From contig MEDY01000443.1 of the NCBI GenBank assembly GCA_001724265.1, positions 1-44,337 of the forward strand: a stretch of 44,337 nt of DNA, in the 5' to 3' direction. Positions 1 to 11,331 of the stretch are shown piece by piece (the first letter of the stretch is position 1; every line of letters starts with the position of its first letter). The stretch is from Rhizaria sp. SCN 62-66 (taxonomy: Eukaryota; Rhizaria, unplaced). The notes beneath the pieces are model-generated. The model was not told the origin of the DNA. It saw only the letters and a program-made list of their open reading frames with translations, and did not search any database. The position numbers and the translations under genes were made by a program.

Positions 1-550
1 GAGACCACGGATACCGTGGGTCTTGGGCTTACCGTAGACGATACCCTTGGAGTTGGGGCGCTTGGAGGAGCCGCGGCGAACACGGACACGGTAGATGACG
101 AAGCCCTGCTTGGCCTTGTAGCCCATGCGGTGGGCCTTGTCGGGGCGGGAAGGCTTGGAAGCGCGGTGCACAGTGGCAAGCTGGCGGAACTCCCAAGTGC
201 GGATGCGCATGACGAAGCGCATCACATCGGACTGCTTCTTGCGCCAGAGCTCAGTAAGATACTTGTAGGCACCTGCGGGAGGATTACAAAAGGGGAGGCA
301 AGAGACAAGAGGCGGATAGAAAGAAGAGAAATGAGCTAAAGTTTCTTGGCAAAAGATTCACAGATCCTCGTGACAGCATCTATAGTCCCTGGAGAGGCTT
401 TTCTAGGGTAGCTTGGGAAGAAAGAGCTCTTGGGCCAGCGCTCAGAGCTCCTCGGAAATGGTCATTTTCGGCGGGAAAATCCGTCAAATGCGAATGTGGA
501 CCTTATTAACAATGAGAGCAGCGCAAAATTGATTGTAGAAACGTACCCAT
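1..550 (-). CDS. RPL15: 60S ribosomal protein eL15 (5' part; runs off the left edge)
   Basis: Structural protein of the large ribosomal subunit. Exon 2 (272 down to 1) reads on the minus strand as [20 protein letters not shown], then continues through conserved [20 protein letters not shown] and [20 protein letters not shown]; these are the family's N-terminal blocks, so identity is firm. Family members start MGAYKY. The missing start lies at 550-547 as ATGG followed by a GTACGT donor, and the intron (546-273) ends in CAG. Joining the two gives ATG GGT GCC TAC, exactly the expected M-G-A-Y. Exon 1 therefore carries only four coding bases. The C-terminal half of a roughly 200-residue protein is outside the window. 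The gene is transcribed leftwards, with its promoter in the AT-rich DNA to the right of 550. Confidence 0.96.
273..546 (-). other. Intron of eL15, directly after the start codon
   Basis: 274 nt, donor GTACGT, acceptor CAG. It splits the second codon after its first base (phase 1). An intron hugging the start codon is common in eukaryotic ribosomal protein genes and may carry regulatory elements, which is an inference. Confidence 0.93.
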
Positions 551-1181
551 ATTGTGTCTATCTCGTTTTCACGTGTCAAAAAGACCTGAATTGAGCATCA
601 ACTATGACCTGACCGAACCTAGTTGCGGCTTACTTTCCCCGCATAGTAGCCCGACGGGGGATTTTCCAAATCCACTTTTCCTAAGACCTCTCTCCCCTCT
701 TTCTCCCGCTCCAACGCAAGAAATTCTGACGTTTGGGCACATTTCACAGTATTATTGATTACTCTTTGAAAACAAGCTCAATTTCACTTGGATCAATTTA
801 ATAATATTTTAATTAAAGCGCCGAGTGTATTTGATTTGTTATTAGTTATTACTTTATGAATTTACTATGACAGATCTCTTGATTTTAGTGTTTTAGATAT
901 TCGCATTGCACTTAAGAGATAAAATAAAGGAAGCTAGAGCAATGAGGATGCTGTGAAACACGTTGTATTTTGTTTAAAAAAGAATCTAAGTACAACCAGA
1001 CCAGTGTCTAAAGCTAGAACAAGATATGCATCTGATTGATATTGATATTAATACATTCTTGTTCAGTATGGTACTGCGAGCCATGGCCTTGCAGCGGATG
1101 TTGTAGTTAAGCTTGACAGCACGCGGTGGCTGGCTTGATCACAGCACACGCACGCATAAGAATTCATTGTTGTCCATACAC
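551..1181. other. Intergenic, eL15 promoter side and 3' end of the Nop6-like gene
   Basis: About 630 bp of mostly AT-rich DNA. It should hold the 5' UTR and promoter of eL15 (leftward) and the 3' UTR of the next minus-strand gene. I see no RNA gene, no coding exon and no clear TATA element at a useful distance. Confidence 0.6.
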
Positions 1182-2543
1182 TCACTTGCTGAACTTGACA
1201 GATTTCGACGTCGACGACGAGGACGAGGACGAGGACGAGGATGAGGAGTAGCTCGGACGACTGCTGCCACTACTAGAGCTAGAGCTAGAGCTAGAACTAG
1301 AGCTGGGAGTGTTGGCGGAGTCACCACGCTTCTGGCGCTCCTCAAAGCGCTCGAGCGCAACCTTCTGCACCTTGACGGCGATCTTGTGCCTGCGCGCCTT
1401 GGAGTTGCCGCCGCCGCCCGCGGTGAGCTCGACGTTGATCTTGCGCCCGTCGACGACGGTGTGGTGGAAGCCCAGTGCGTAGCTCAGGTCGCGCGCGTTG
1501 GAGAACTCGACGAACGCATAGCCCTTGACCTGCTGCGTCTCGCGGTGCGCGGGCATGCGCACGGAGACGTCCTCAGCCTTAGAGAAGAGGCTGCGCACGC
1601 CGTCTTTGTCCATGTCGTAGGGCAGGTTGCCGACGAAGAGCACATAGCGGCGGTTGCTGCGCTGCCGCTCCTTCTTCTCGCGGCGCTTCTCGTCGACCGA
1701 CTCGAGCGTGCTCTGTCCGGCGCGCGCGCGCTGCGGGTTCTTGAGCTTCGACAGGATGTCCTCGTCACTGTCACTGCCGCTGTCAGAACTGTCGCTGTCA
1801 CTGTCACTGCCGCTGGAGCTGCCACTGCTGCTGGACGAGTCCGAGTCCGAGTCCGAGTCGTCTTCCGACTCCATCATGTTGCCGGCCTTCTTGAGGGCCT
1901 TCTTGGCGCGTTTCTCGGCGAGCTTGGCCTTGGCCTCCTTGGCTTCCTTGGCGGCGGTCAGCTCCTGCACGACGCGGCTCTTCTTGGCGATCGCGGTGAT
2001 GTCGTCGTCGTCATCATCGTCGTCATCCGCCTTGCTCTTCTTCTTCTTGTCCTTCTCCACCTTCTCCAAGGCCGCCTTGTCCGCGGCGGCCTTGTCAGCG
2101 GCCTTCTCGGCGGGCGTCTCGCCCGTCAGCGACCGCTTGGCGTCCTCGCGCTTGGCCTTGTTGGTGACGCGGTACCACATGTCGACGAACTTGGCGGCAC
2201 CGAAGTGTTCGCGGCACGCCAGCAGCTCGCACATAATCTCCACGCCGGTGTAGATAACCAGCACGCGGCCCGTGGGCAGCAGCGAGACGTGGTCCGAGTG
2301 CAGATGCAGCAGGTTCACCAGCACCTCGCGCTGCTCCTGCGCCGTCAGCGCCTGCGGCGGCTCCAGCGACGACGGACCCACGACGGGGTCAGCCAGCTTG
2401 GGCTGCTTGAGCGAGTCGGACTCGCGGAAGTGCGCCGCCACAAATGCCTTGATCTCGGGCAGCGTCGGGGCCACGAAGTCGGCGGGGACCTCGCGCAGCG
2501 GCGGCAGGTTGGTGCGCCGGTGGAACTTGCGCTCAGTGGACAT
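1182..2543 (-). CDS. Nop6-like RRM protein, probable ribosome biogenesis factor
   Basis: 453 aa from the ATG at 2543; stop TGA. One RRM lies at about residues 298-373, with RNP1-like KGYAFVEF, RNP2-like VLFVGNLP and the exit INVELTAGGGG followed by a basic stretch. That exit resembles the Nop6 group of nucleolar RRM proteins that help pre-rRNA processing; the family call rests on the RRM and its tail. The N-terminal 150 residues are hydrophobic and ordered-looking (HLHSDHVSLLPTGRVLVIYT) but I do not recognise them. The middle is Lys/Asp and Ser/Asp rich, the C-terminus poly-Ser. Just upstream of the ATG the minus strand reads a pyrimidine-rich stretch ending CCCAG, a good 3' splice site, so I prefer this start. 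An extension to 2585 would probably translate intron. Adjacent UGGT is divergent. Confidence 0.78.
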   Translation of the reverse strand: MSTERKFHRRTNLPPLREVPADFVAPTLPEIKAFVAAHFRESDSLKQPKLADPVVGPSSLEPPQALTAQEQREVLVNLLHLHSDHVSLLPTGRVLVIYTGVEIMCELLACREHFGAAKFVDMWYRVTNKAKREDAKRSLTGETPAEKAADKAAADKAALEKVEKDKKKKSKADDDDDDDDDITAIAKKSRVVQELTAAKEAKEAKAKLAEKRAKKALKKAGNMMESEDDSDSDSDSSSSSGSSSGSDSDSDSSDSGSDSDEDILSKLKNPQRARAGQSTLESVDEKRREKKERQRSNRRYVLFVGNLPYDMDKDGVRSLFSKAEDVSVRMPAHRETQQVKGYAFVEFSNARDLSYALGFHHTVVDGRKINVELTAGGGGNSKARRHKIAVKVQKVALERFEERQKRGDSANTPSSSSSSSSSSSSGSSRPSYSSSSSSSSSSSSTSKSVKFSK

Positions 2544-2926
2544 CTGGGCTATGAAAGAGCGGTGCAGGAAGGGAAGACAGGACACGGTGAGAACTCGAAA
2601 TACAAAAATAAAGGTATCAGAGCAAGTAATTACAGAAACAAGAGCTTAAAAACACTTTGACGATGTTGGTTTCGAGCTCCATACGATTGCCGAGACGCAT
2701 TCCAGAGCGCCTCCATTGCTTGGTACAGTCGGCCGCCTCGGCCGCCGCTCCCGAAATCGGCTCTGGTCATGGCGACGAGGGGCTCAAATCATTGTCTGCC
2801 CTGCCTTTGTTTTATCGTCGATAGGCGTCTCATTTGACCTTACGATATTTCCGCTTTTTTTTTACTCAATTAGAGTTGCGCTTTTCTGCGCGCGTTAAGC
2901 TAGAGAGGATTCACGCGGCTTGTCTG
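2544..2926. other. Divergent intergenic region, Nop6-like / UGGT
   Basis: 383 bp between head-to-head genes, so it should contain both promoters. On the minus side it probably includes a 5' UTR intron whose acceptor abuts the ATG at 2543; I could not fix the donor (GTAAGG at about 2838 and GTATGG near 2685 are candidates). A T-run at about 2851-2862 precedes UGGT. Confidence 0.5.
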
Positions 2927-5900
2927 ATGTCTATCATGACCGGCCCTTGCCGCCTCTTCTTTCTGGGCGCCGCGCTGCTGCTGCTGCTGCAGACTGCCGT
3001 CCCAGCCCTGGCCGACTCTTCCGCGCCTTTTTATCGTGACGTCGAAGTCGAAGTGACCGCCCCGTGGAACACAACTGAGATCTGGGCTGAGGCCCACGCC
3101 TTTTTCGACTCCGTCTCTCCTTCCCACGCCTGGGCCTTCGTCGACCACCTCGCTGACGCCGCCTGCCCCGCGTCCTCTTCCGCGGCCGCCCCCGCGCCGC
3201 TCTCCGACGCGCGCCAGTACGCCCTGGCCTCGGCGGCGTCGACGGCGCTGCTGGGCGCGCACACGGCGCGCCTGCTGCCGTACGCTCTCAACTTCTCGCT
3301 GCACTCGCCGCGCGTCGAGGCCGCGCGCGAGACGGCCGTGACCGCGCTCCAGCGCTGGGTCGGCGTCGGTGTTTCCACTGCTGCCGCAACAGCGGGCCCC
3401 GTGGTGCGCGGCGCGTTTGCGGCCGTGCTGGACTGCCCCGCGCTCGTGGCCGTGGGCCGCCGGCTGCACTGCGCCGACTCCGCCGAGGCCGCCGCCGCGC
3501 TGCCGGCCGCCGTCGCCGCCGCGGCCGCCGACCTCGCGGCGCTGCTCCCCGCCTCCGCCGTCGCCGCGGCAAGCAAGGACGAAGGCAGCAGTGTTCCCAC
3601 AGCTGCTGCTGTCGCGCGCGTGTTTGCCGCGCTCCCGTCCGAGGTTCTGCTCGCGCCTGTCGTGTCCTTTGACAGCCCGTACGCTCCGCCCACAGATCGC
3701 AAGACCGGCTACTCCAGCGGCTGGACCAACGTGGAGGCGACCGTCTCGCTGCCCGTGGTTCTGTTCGCCGACGCCGCCAGCGACCCTTGCGCCGTGGCAC
3801 GTGCACATAAGACCCTCAAAGCACTCGCCGACTCGACCGCCGCCGCGCCCGCCGCCGTGCCGGCCCCCGCTGGGCCGAGCGAGGGCGTCAACGTGCGCGG
3901 CGTCGGGTACACCGTGAGCTACGTGTTCCGCTCGCGCACCCCCATGGAGCTCGTCCCTGTGGCCGGCCATCAGAAGCAGCCCTCTGGCTCCGAGACCGAG
4001 ACGGACGCAGTGACGCCCCTGACCTTCCCGGGCCTTTGCCGCGACCGGCTTCGCAACCCCCACAGCGCGAGCGAGGTGACCGTGGGCGGCATCGGTTCCA
4101 CGAGTTCCGCCGCGGCGACCGTGGGCTGCCTGCGGTACACGACGCGCGGCAACGCGGGCACTCTGGCCGGCGTCACTGCGCAGACTGTGCTGGGCTTCGG
4201 CGCCGAGCTCGCGCTCAAGTCAACCGAGTACACCGTCATCGACAAGAGCGCCGCAGACGCCGCCGCCGCTGCGGCCGCGGCAACAGCGACGGACGCCGAC
4301 TCTGACGCCAGAGTGACTGCGCATGCGAGTGCGAAGGCGCAGGGCGAGAGAGAGGACGGCGCGGCCGCGCTGGGCCGCGGCCACACGCAGCTGCGCGCGC
4401 TGCTTTTCATCGCGCTCGCTGGCGACGCGGCGACCGTGAGTGCCGACGAGGTGGGCCAGTGGTCTCACTCGCTTGGCGAGGTCCTCAAGGTACGGATGAT
4501 CAAAACATGACACTTTGCACGATGTAGACTCTATCATATCACACCAAGTCAGAACTGAAGCAAATCAAATGAACTCTCTGCATTCGAACTTATTTCCTTA
4601 CAATACTCTTATTTGTACTTGTTTGCTGTATTTATATCAATAGGCGACTAGCCACGCGCCCCTGTCTGCGTCGGAGGACTTCTTCGCTGTCCCGCTGTCC
4701 GCGACGGCGCCTTCCGCGGCTGTTGCGGCTTTGGGCCCCCCGCACGCGCTGTCCGCGGGCGTCGACGAGCTCTCCGCGCGCGCCGCCGCGGCCGTGCTCA
4801 CGGCGAGCGACCCGCTCCGCGCGCTTGCCCGCGCCATTGAGACCTTCCCGGCGCTCTTCCTCCGCTTCAACGGCAGCGTCTCCACTGCTACGGCGGCAGA
4901 GGCTGCGGCAACCGCGATCGTGACGCCCGCGCTGGGCGCCAACCGCGCGCGGCTGCAGCGCGCGCTCGTGTCGGCGCTGCTGGCTGAGACCGGCGACCAA
5001 CGCACGGCGGTGATGTTGGCGTCGCAGCGCGGACCCGGCAACGCCGTCTTCATCGGCGGCGAGTCCGTCCCCGCGAGCAAGATGAACGTACGCCTATTTC
5101 GTATCTAAAAGTTGTATATCATGCAAATTGATTAATATCGAGCTGAAACTGAATGATGATGTGAATTATCATGATTTATCCATAATTTGTATGATTTGTT
5201 TGATTTCGCTAACATATTGTGCTTGATATCCATAATTTTGTCATTTTTCGCAGCCCTTTGACCTCGCGCCGGTGCTCCTGCGCCAGGCCAAGATGCTCGA
5301 CGCCGCCACCGCCGCCCTCGCCACAACTGACGATAGCAGCACGAGCGACAAGGAGACCGCCGCCGCGCCGGCCCCGGTCGACCTGAGTTCGCTGCTCACG
5401 GTCGCCCCGCCTGCCGCGCCGGAGTCGGAGCGCACGGCGGGCGCCGCTGCGGCCTCGGGCTGGCGGTGGGACGCCTTCGCCGCCGCGGACGCCGTTGCCG
5501 CCGCGCGCGGCGTTGCCTTGGCCCAGCGCTGCCCCGTGCCGCCCGCTTCGACCGCGGCCGCCGCGACGTCCTCTGCCGCCGCCACCGCCGCCGCTGCGGC
5601 CGCTGCAGCGCGCCTGTCCCCCGCCTCCGTGTCGTGGCTGGGCGACCTGGCCGTGGACCCGCGCTACGAGGGCTACCCGTCGTGGAAGCACGCGCTGTCG
5701 ACGCCCGCGTACCCGGGTCAGCTCGTCCCCGCGCGCGCCAACCTCCACGAGGCGCTCTTGGTCGCAGATCTGGGCTCGCTCGCGGGACTCAACGCGGTCA
5801 ACGCGCTGGCGCAGTTCGCGGCCTCGCGCGCGCCCGTGCGGCCCGGCGTTGTCGCCGTCACGGCCGAGGACCTCGTCGCCGTCGAGGACAATGAGGACGC

Positions 5901-8900
5901 CGAGCAAAACGCCAAGAAAAGTACGATCTTGTCACATTCGCGCAATCTAACATCTCTATGTCATTACTGTATCGACATTTTTTTTTTTTTTTTTAGTTTT
6001 TTTTTTTTTGTTTGTGTCAAATCCGTTCGCATTCGCAGCGCTGTCGCCCGCGCAGCTGATCGTGCGCGCGTGGCACGTCCTCGCGGCCGCGGCGCCGACC
6101 TCATCCGCGGCCTCGTCCGCAGGCGCGGCCCCGCCCCGCCGCGCGGGCGCCGCGAACCCAGTCTTTAACGCGGGTCCGATTGTGCTGGCCGCGGACTTTG
6201 TGTCGCGCGTGCTGGACGAGGCGCTCGTCGACGGCGGCAACCAGGGCGCCGGCGCGGCCGTGTTCGACCGCGCCTGGACGCGCGCGGGCGGTGACGCCAG
6301 CCCAGTCACGGCGGCCGCGGTCAAGCGCGCCTTCCGCGCCGCCGCCAAGCGCGCCGCACTCGACTCGGGCGACGCCGTCGGGGCCGACGACATCGACGCC
6401 GTGTGGACGGACCTTGCGACCTTCCGCGTTGCCGCCGCGCCGCTGCACTCCTCCGCCGCGCTCGACGCCACGCCCGCCGGCGCCGCCATCGCGCCCTACC
6501 CGCTCTCCACCGCCGCGCTGATCTGCAGCAACACTACGGGCTCCGTCTCGAGTTCCCCCGCGAGTACAGGCGACGCGCCGCTGGGTGCCAAGCCGTTCAA
6601 CTCCGCGGCGCACCGCGCGCAGTGGCGCTCCTCTCTGTCCGACGCCTTGGCGACCGTGCTCGTTGGCGGGCTGCTCGACCGCGCGCCCCCCGCGTACGCC
6701 GCCGCGGCCGCCGCGCTGGTCGCGCGCCCGCAGACGGGCATCCAGGACGCAAGTGCCGCGCGCGGGGTGCTCGCCGCGCTGCGCCCGCTGACCGTGGCCG
6801 CCGCCCCCGCTGCGGCGTCGGGACTGCTCAACGGGCCCGCGGGCGCCGCGCGCGCCGCCCGGCTGACGCGCGTGTCGTCCCGGCTGCCGTTGCTGGCCGC
6901 GGCCGGCGTGACGCACCCGTGGCACCCCACGACTTCCCCGCGCGACACGCTGCTCATCGCGCTCATGCCCTCGCAGCAGCTCTGGACGGCGCTCGCGTCA
7001 GGCTCCCAGGCGCTCGCGACGGCGCCCGACGACGGCAACGCGTTCGACCCGCGCCCGCTGGCCCGCGCCGCGCTCAAGGGCGCCGCGGCGCGCCTCAACG
7101 CGCGCGTGACTGGGCCCTCGGCGCACGAGCCCGCGGCGCAGGGCGCCGACGTGACCGAGACCGAGGCCGCGGCCGCCGCGGGCGGGTACCACGCGCTGCA
7201 GCGCACGTGCGCCGCGCTGGGCCAGGTCGCGCCCGCGGCGTGGGGCGCGCTCAACTGGCGCCCCGTCTCCGTCTCTGACGCCGTCACCGCCGACAGCAGC
7301 AGCAGCAGTAGCAGCAGCAGTGAGGCCGTGACCGTTTCCGCGGTGCTCACTGTGGACGCGGGCTCGGCGTCCTCGCTCTCCACCGCGGCCTCGGTCCTTG
7401 CGGCGCTGCGCCTTGCCCTCGCCTCGCAGTCCGCGGACTCTGACAAGAGCGGGCTGGCGGCGCTCGGCATGGCGTCTGCGCTCGCGGTCACCTCGAACAG
7501 TAACAACAACAACAACAATAAGAACGCCGACCCTGCTGCGACTGGCATGGCTCGTCTGGCCTTCGTCACCACGCCCGCCGCCGCTGGCTCCGCCGCCGCG
7601 GTTGTCGCCGCCGCGCTGGCCGCCGCGCCCACCCCCGCCGCCGCCGCGGCCGTGCTGGCCGCCGCCGCGCCCGCCGTCGCCGCTGAGTCCGCCACGGCCG
7701 CCTCGGTCGCCGCCGCGCTGGCCGCACCCGCGTCCGCCTCGGCCGAGTCCCTGCTCGCGACCGCCACGGCCGCGACCGCCGCGACCGTGTTCGCGGCGGG
7801 CTCCCTGGCGCCGCCGGTCGCCGGCGCCGCGACCGGCGTGACGCTGCTGGTCAACAGCCGCGCCGTCGCAGTCCCCGCGCTCACGGTCACTAAGACTAAG
7901 GCTTCCACGCTCTCTGCCGCTGTTGCTGCTGCTGATGGCGCTGCCGATAGCGCTGATAGCGCTGACTCGGAGGCGCTGGTGGATACCGTGAGCGCGGGCG
8001 CCCTCTGGTCGCTGCGCGCTGATGTCGCGCTGCTCGTTGCACACGCGCGCCGTTACTCGCCCGTGCCTCAGCTCGCCTCGATGCTCACGCGCACGACCGC
8101 CGGCGGCGCTAATGCAGTGCCGTTCTCTGCGGCGTCGCGCGCGGCGGACTCGGCGCTGTCGCTGGGCTGTGTGCTGGCGACTGCCCGCGCGGCCGGCTGG
8201 ACCAACGGCGCCGGGCTGGGCGGCGAGGGCGCGGCGCAGAGCCCGCTGAATCGGCGCCCGCCGGCGCAGGGCGCGCCCGAGGACGGCATCCCGCTCGCGC
8301 AGGCGGTGCCCATCGCCGAGTTCGACGCGCGCGCCGTCATCGCCGCCCATAGTAACGAGGCGGGCGAGGGCGAGACCAAGCAGCGCCCGCTGGCGACCGT
8401 GGAGGCGTACCTCTCCGTCACCGCCCAGTCGACGCAGCAGGTCGCCGGACTGCTGGTGTACCTGCGCGACGCGCTGGCGCTGCCGACGACGGTGGTGCTG
8501 CTGCCGGGCCGCCGCGGCGAGGGCGACGAGGCGCAGCAGAGCCCAGTCAAGCGCTTCTACACCGCCGCGCTGGCGCCGTTCCCGCTCTTCGCGCCGCGCA
8601 CAGGTGCGCGCCTGCCTCCACCGCCGGCGACGTTTGCGGCGCTGACGTCGGCCGCGCTGCTCACGCTGACGGTGCACACGCCCGAGCCCTGGCTGTTGTC
8701 GCTGGCCGAGGCCGACGACGACCTGGACAACCTGCGCCTCGCCGCCGCTGCGGGCGCGTCGCCCGCGCGCGCCGTCTCGCCGTTCGACGGCGCGTTCCTC
8801 GGCTCCGTTGCGCGCACCGCGCTGCCGCCCGCGCTCGTACACGCCGCTTCAGTCGCCCTGGGCGACCGTGGGCAGGGCAGTGACCGTGAGAGCGAGGGCG

Positions 8901-10790
8901 AGAGTGACCGCGAGCAGGTGATCGAGGTCGACGTCACCGCGACTGGCCAGCTCACCACCCGCCGCTCCGACAGCAACAGCAAGAGTGACTCTACTGCCAC
9001 TGCGAAGCTGCGCGTGTCGAAGCGCGTGGCCGCCGCAATCTCCCCGGCCACGCTCCCGCCCGTCCGCGCGCGCTTCGCGCTGAGCAAGCTGATCATCGAG
9101 GGCCAGGCCACCGAAGCGGGCCCCCGCCGCGCGCCCGCGGCAGGCGTGCAGCTCGCCGCACAGGCCCCCGCCGTGGCCGTGACCGCCGCCGCGCTTTCGC
9201 TGGCCCCTGTGTCTGCGGACTCGCTCGCAGGCGTGTCGCCCGCGGCCGCGGTGGTGGCCGTGGCGCGCCCGGCCGTCGCGGCCACGATCGCCATGGAGAA
9301 CCTGGGCTACTTCCAGCTGCAGGCGCGCCCCGGCGTGTTCGAGGTCACCGTCGCGTCCAACGGCCACGACAAGGTCTTTGCTGTCGAGCCCACCGTGAAT
9401 GCCAACGGTGGCACTGGCGCCGAGTCGGTGCTGTCGCTTTCTGTGCCTGTGCCCTCTGCCTCCGCTTCCGCTGAGTCCAAGTCCGCCGACTCCACTGCCG
9501 GCGCCGGCGCCAGCGCCTCCAAGACTGCGAGCGTGGGCGTGGTGGGCTCCCACTCGGCGCGCGCGTCTGCGCAGTCGGTGGCGGTGACGTCGTTCGTGTC
9601 CGAGCCTCAGCAGCTGCGGCTGCGGCGCCAGCCGGGCCAGGGTTTTACCCGCATCGAGGACGTGGAGCTCGACTGGAGCGACGCCAGCGCCAACGGGGTC
9701 GCCGCGGTGCCGTCGAGCGCGGCGCTGTACGCGTCGTGGGCATCGCCGCTGATGCAGCGCACAGTTAACAACGGCACCATCCACGTTTTCTCGATCGCGT
9801 CCGGACACCTTTATGAGCGCTTCCTGCGCATCATGATGCTGTCGGTCTTCAAGAACACCAAGAGCAAGGTCAAGTTCTGGTTCATCGAGAACTTCTTGTC
9901 TCCGCAGTTCAAGGAGTTCGCGCCCAAGATGGCCGCCGAGTACGGCTACGAGGTCGCCTTCGTGACGTACAAGTGGCCCGCCTGGCTGCGCGGTCAGGAG
10001 CAGAAGCAGCGCCTTATCTGGGGCTACAAGATTCTCTTCCTCGACGTCATTTTCCCGCTCGATCTCGACAAGGTTGTCTTCGTCGACGCTGACCAGGTCG
10101 TGCGTGGTGACTTGCAGGTACGTTTACTATTACTAGGAGTATCTTTTGTTCAATTTTAAACTGACTTAATATTAATTGATTCAATTATTGTCTTTACAAT
10201 ACTCAGTTTTTAAATCTCACGTAAATAATGTTACTTTGCTTTATATTCCCTTGTTTTTGCTCTGTTCATAGGAGTTGTTCGACATGAAGCTGCGTCCCGG
10301 CGCGCCCTACGCGTACACGCCGTTCTGCAACAACAACATGGAGACGGAGGGCTTCCGCTTCTGGAAGCAGGGTTACTGGCTTAACCACCTCCAGGGCAAG
10401 CCCTACCACATCTCGGCGCTGTATTTGATCGACCTGCGCCGCTTCCGCCGCCTGCGCGCGGGCGACATCCTGCGGTCTGTCTACGACCAGCTGTCCGGGG
10501 ACAAGCACTCGCTGGCCAACCTGGATCAGGACCTGCCGAACTTTGCGCAGCACAACGTGCCGATCCACTCGCTGCCGCAGGAGTGGCTCTGGTGCGAGAC
10601 GTGGTGCGGCGAGGCGACGCTCCCGGCCGCCAAGACGATCGACCTGTGCAATAACCCGGCCACCAAGGCGCCCAAGCTCGACGTGGCCCGCCGCCTCATC
10701 CCCGAGTGGCAGGTGCTCGACTCCGAGGCCGACGCGCTCGCGGAGCGCATTGAGCGCGAGCAGCGCGCCGCCGCGGGGCAGGGCGTCTGA
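2927..10790 (+). CDS. UGGT: UDP-glucose:glycoprotein glucosyltransferase, unusually large
   Basis: ER-lumen folding sensor that puts glucose back on N-glycans of misfolded glycoproteins so they rebind calnexin/calreticulin. Exons: 2927-4489, 4644-5087, 5254-5920, 6039-10117, 10272-10790; all junctions keep frame, giving 2423 aa (the family is usually about 1500-1600). An N-terminal signal peptide ([20 protein letters not shown]) fits ER entry. The GT24 catalytic domain runs from about residue 2139 ([20 protein letters not shown]) with the DAD metal site at 2241-2243 and late blocks [39 protein letters not shown] and [10 protein letters not shown]. The long sensor region is swollen by Ala, Ser and Asn runs, so its thioredoxin-like folds are hard to delimit. 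The C-terminus ends AAAGQGV, without the usual HDEL-type retention signal. Stop TGA. Confidence 0.96.
4490..4643 (+). other. UGGT intron 1
   Basis: 154 nt, phase 0, donor GTACGG after AAG, acceptor TAG. AT-rich against GC-rich flanks. Confidence 0.92.
5088..5253 (+). other. UGGT intron 2
   Basis: 166 nt, phase 0, donor GTACGC, acceptor CGCAG. AT-rich. Confidence 0.92.
5921..6038 (+). other. UGGT intron 3 with a long T tract
   Basis: 118 nt, phase 1, donor GTACGA, acceptor CGCAG. It contains 17 T, then AG, then 13 T (5978-6009), an unusually pure pyrimidine tract. The AG inside it is not used: the frame needs the AG at 6037-6038. Confidence 0.92.
10118..10271 (+). other. UGGT intron 4
   Basis: 154 nt, phase 0, donor GTACGT after CAG, acceptor TAG. 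It interrupts the catalytic domain between GDLQ and ELFD. Confidence 0.94.
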
Positions 10791-11331
10791 GCGGGCGGCC
10801 CGGGTGAGGCTGTGCCATGAGGGCGAATGCGCTTGGTCGGTGTAGCGAACGTGTTTGGGAAGATAGAAGCACTTAAAGACGATTTGGGGTGCGCGCGAGG
10901 AAGTTGCCAGCGCATTTCCACCGGGCTATATTATTTGATACACAGTGATTTATTTTCATATGCGCACATTATACGACTTGAACAAGCTGTTTAATGGATC
11001 TTTATAAGTGACTGCACCGTGACTGTGGGGTAGACTGGCAGCGGCGACTCGTTGACTCGGTTTGTGGCTGGCCGACAGTGCGTGACGAACTTTCACTTCG
11101 CAGACAGTCAATACTCCGTTTTATACGCTAATGCGAAGATATTCTAAGATTGTCGACACATGTTTTTTATATGCATTATTCGCGCACTCTTGTATGGTTC
11201 CAATTCCCGTGCTGAACTGCTGTCTTTTTCGCTCTTTCCCCCTCTATGTAGCCTTAGTGCGACTCCGGAGTTCACCTTACTCCCAGCTCACGAGAAAAGC
11301 AGTCAGGCGTTTCTGACTTGATTATTCCATA
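10791..11331. other. Intergenic, UGGT 3' end to LTV1 promoter
   Basis: About 540 bp. The first 60 bp are still GC-rich and the rest AT-rich. It should hold the UGGT 3' UTR and the LTV1 promoter. No RNA gene or conserved exon seen. Confidence 0.55.

Noticed and set aside
2544-2585. N-terminal extension MSCLPFLHRSFIAQ on the Nop6-like protein
   Set aside because: The underlying DNA is a pyrimidine tract ending in CCCAG directly before an ATG, better explained as the end of an intron.
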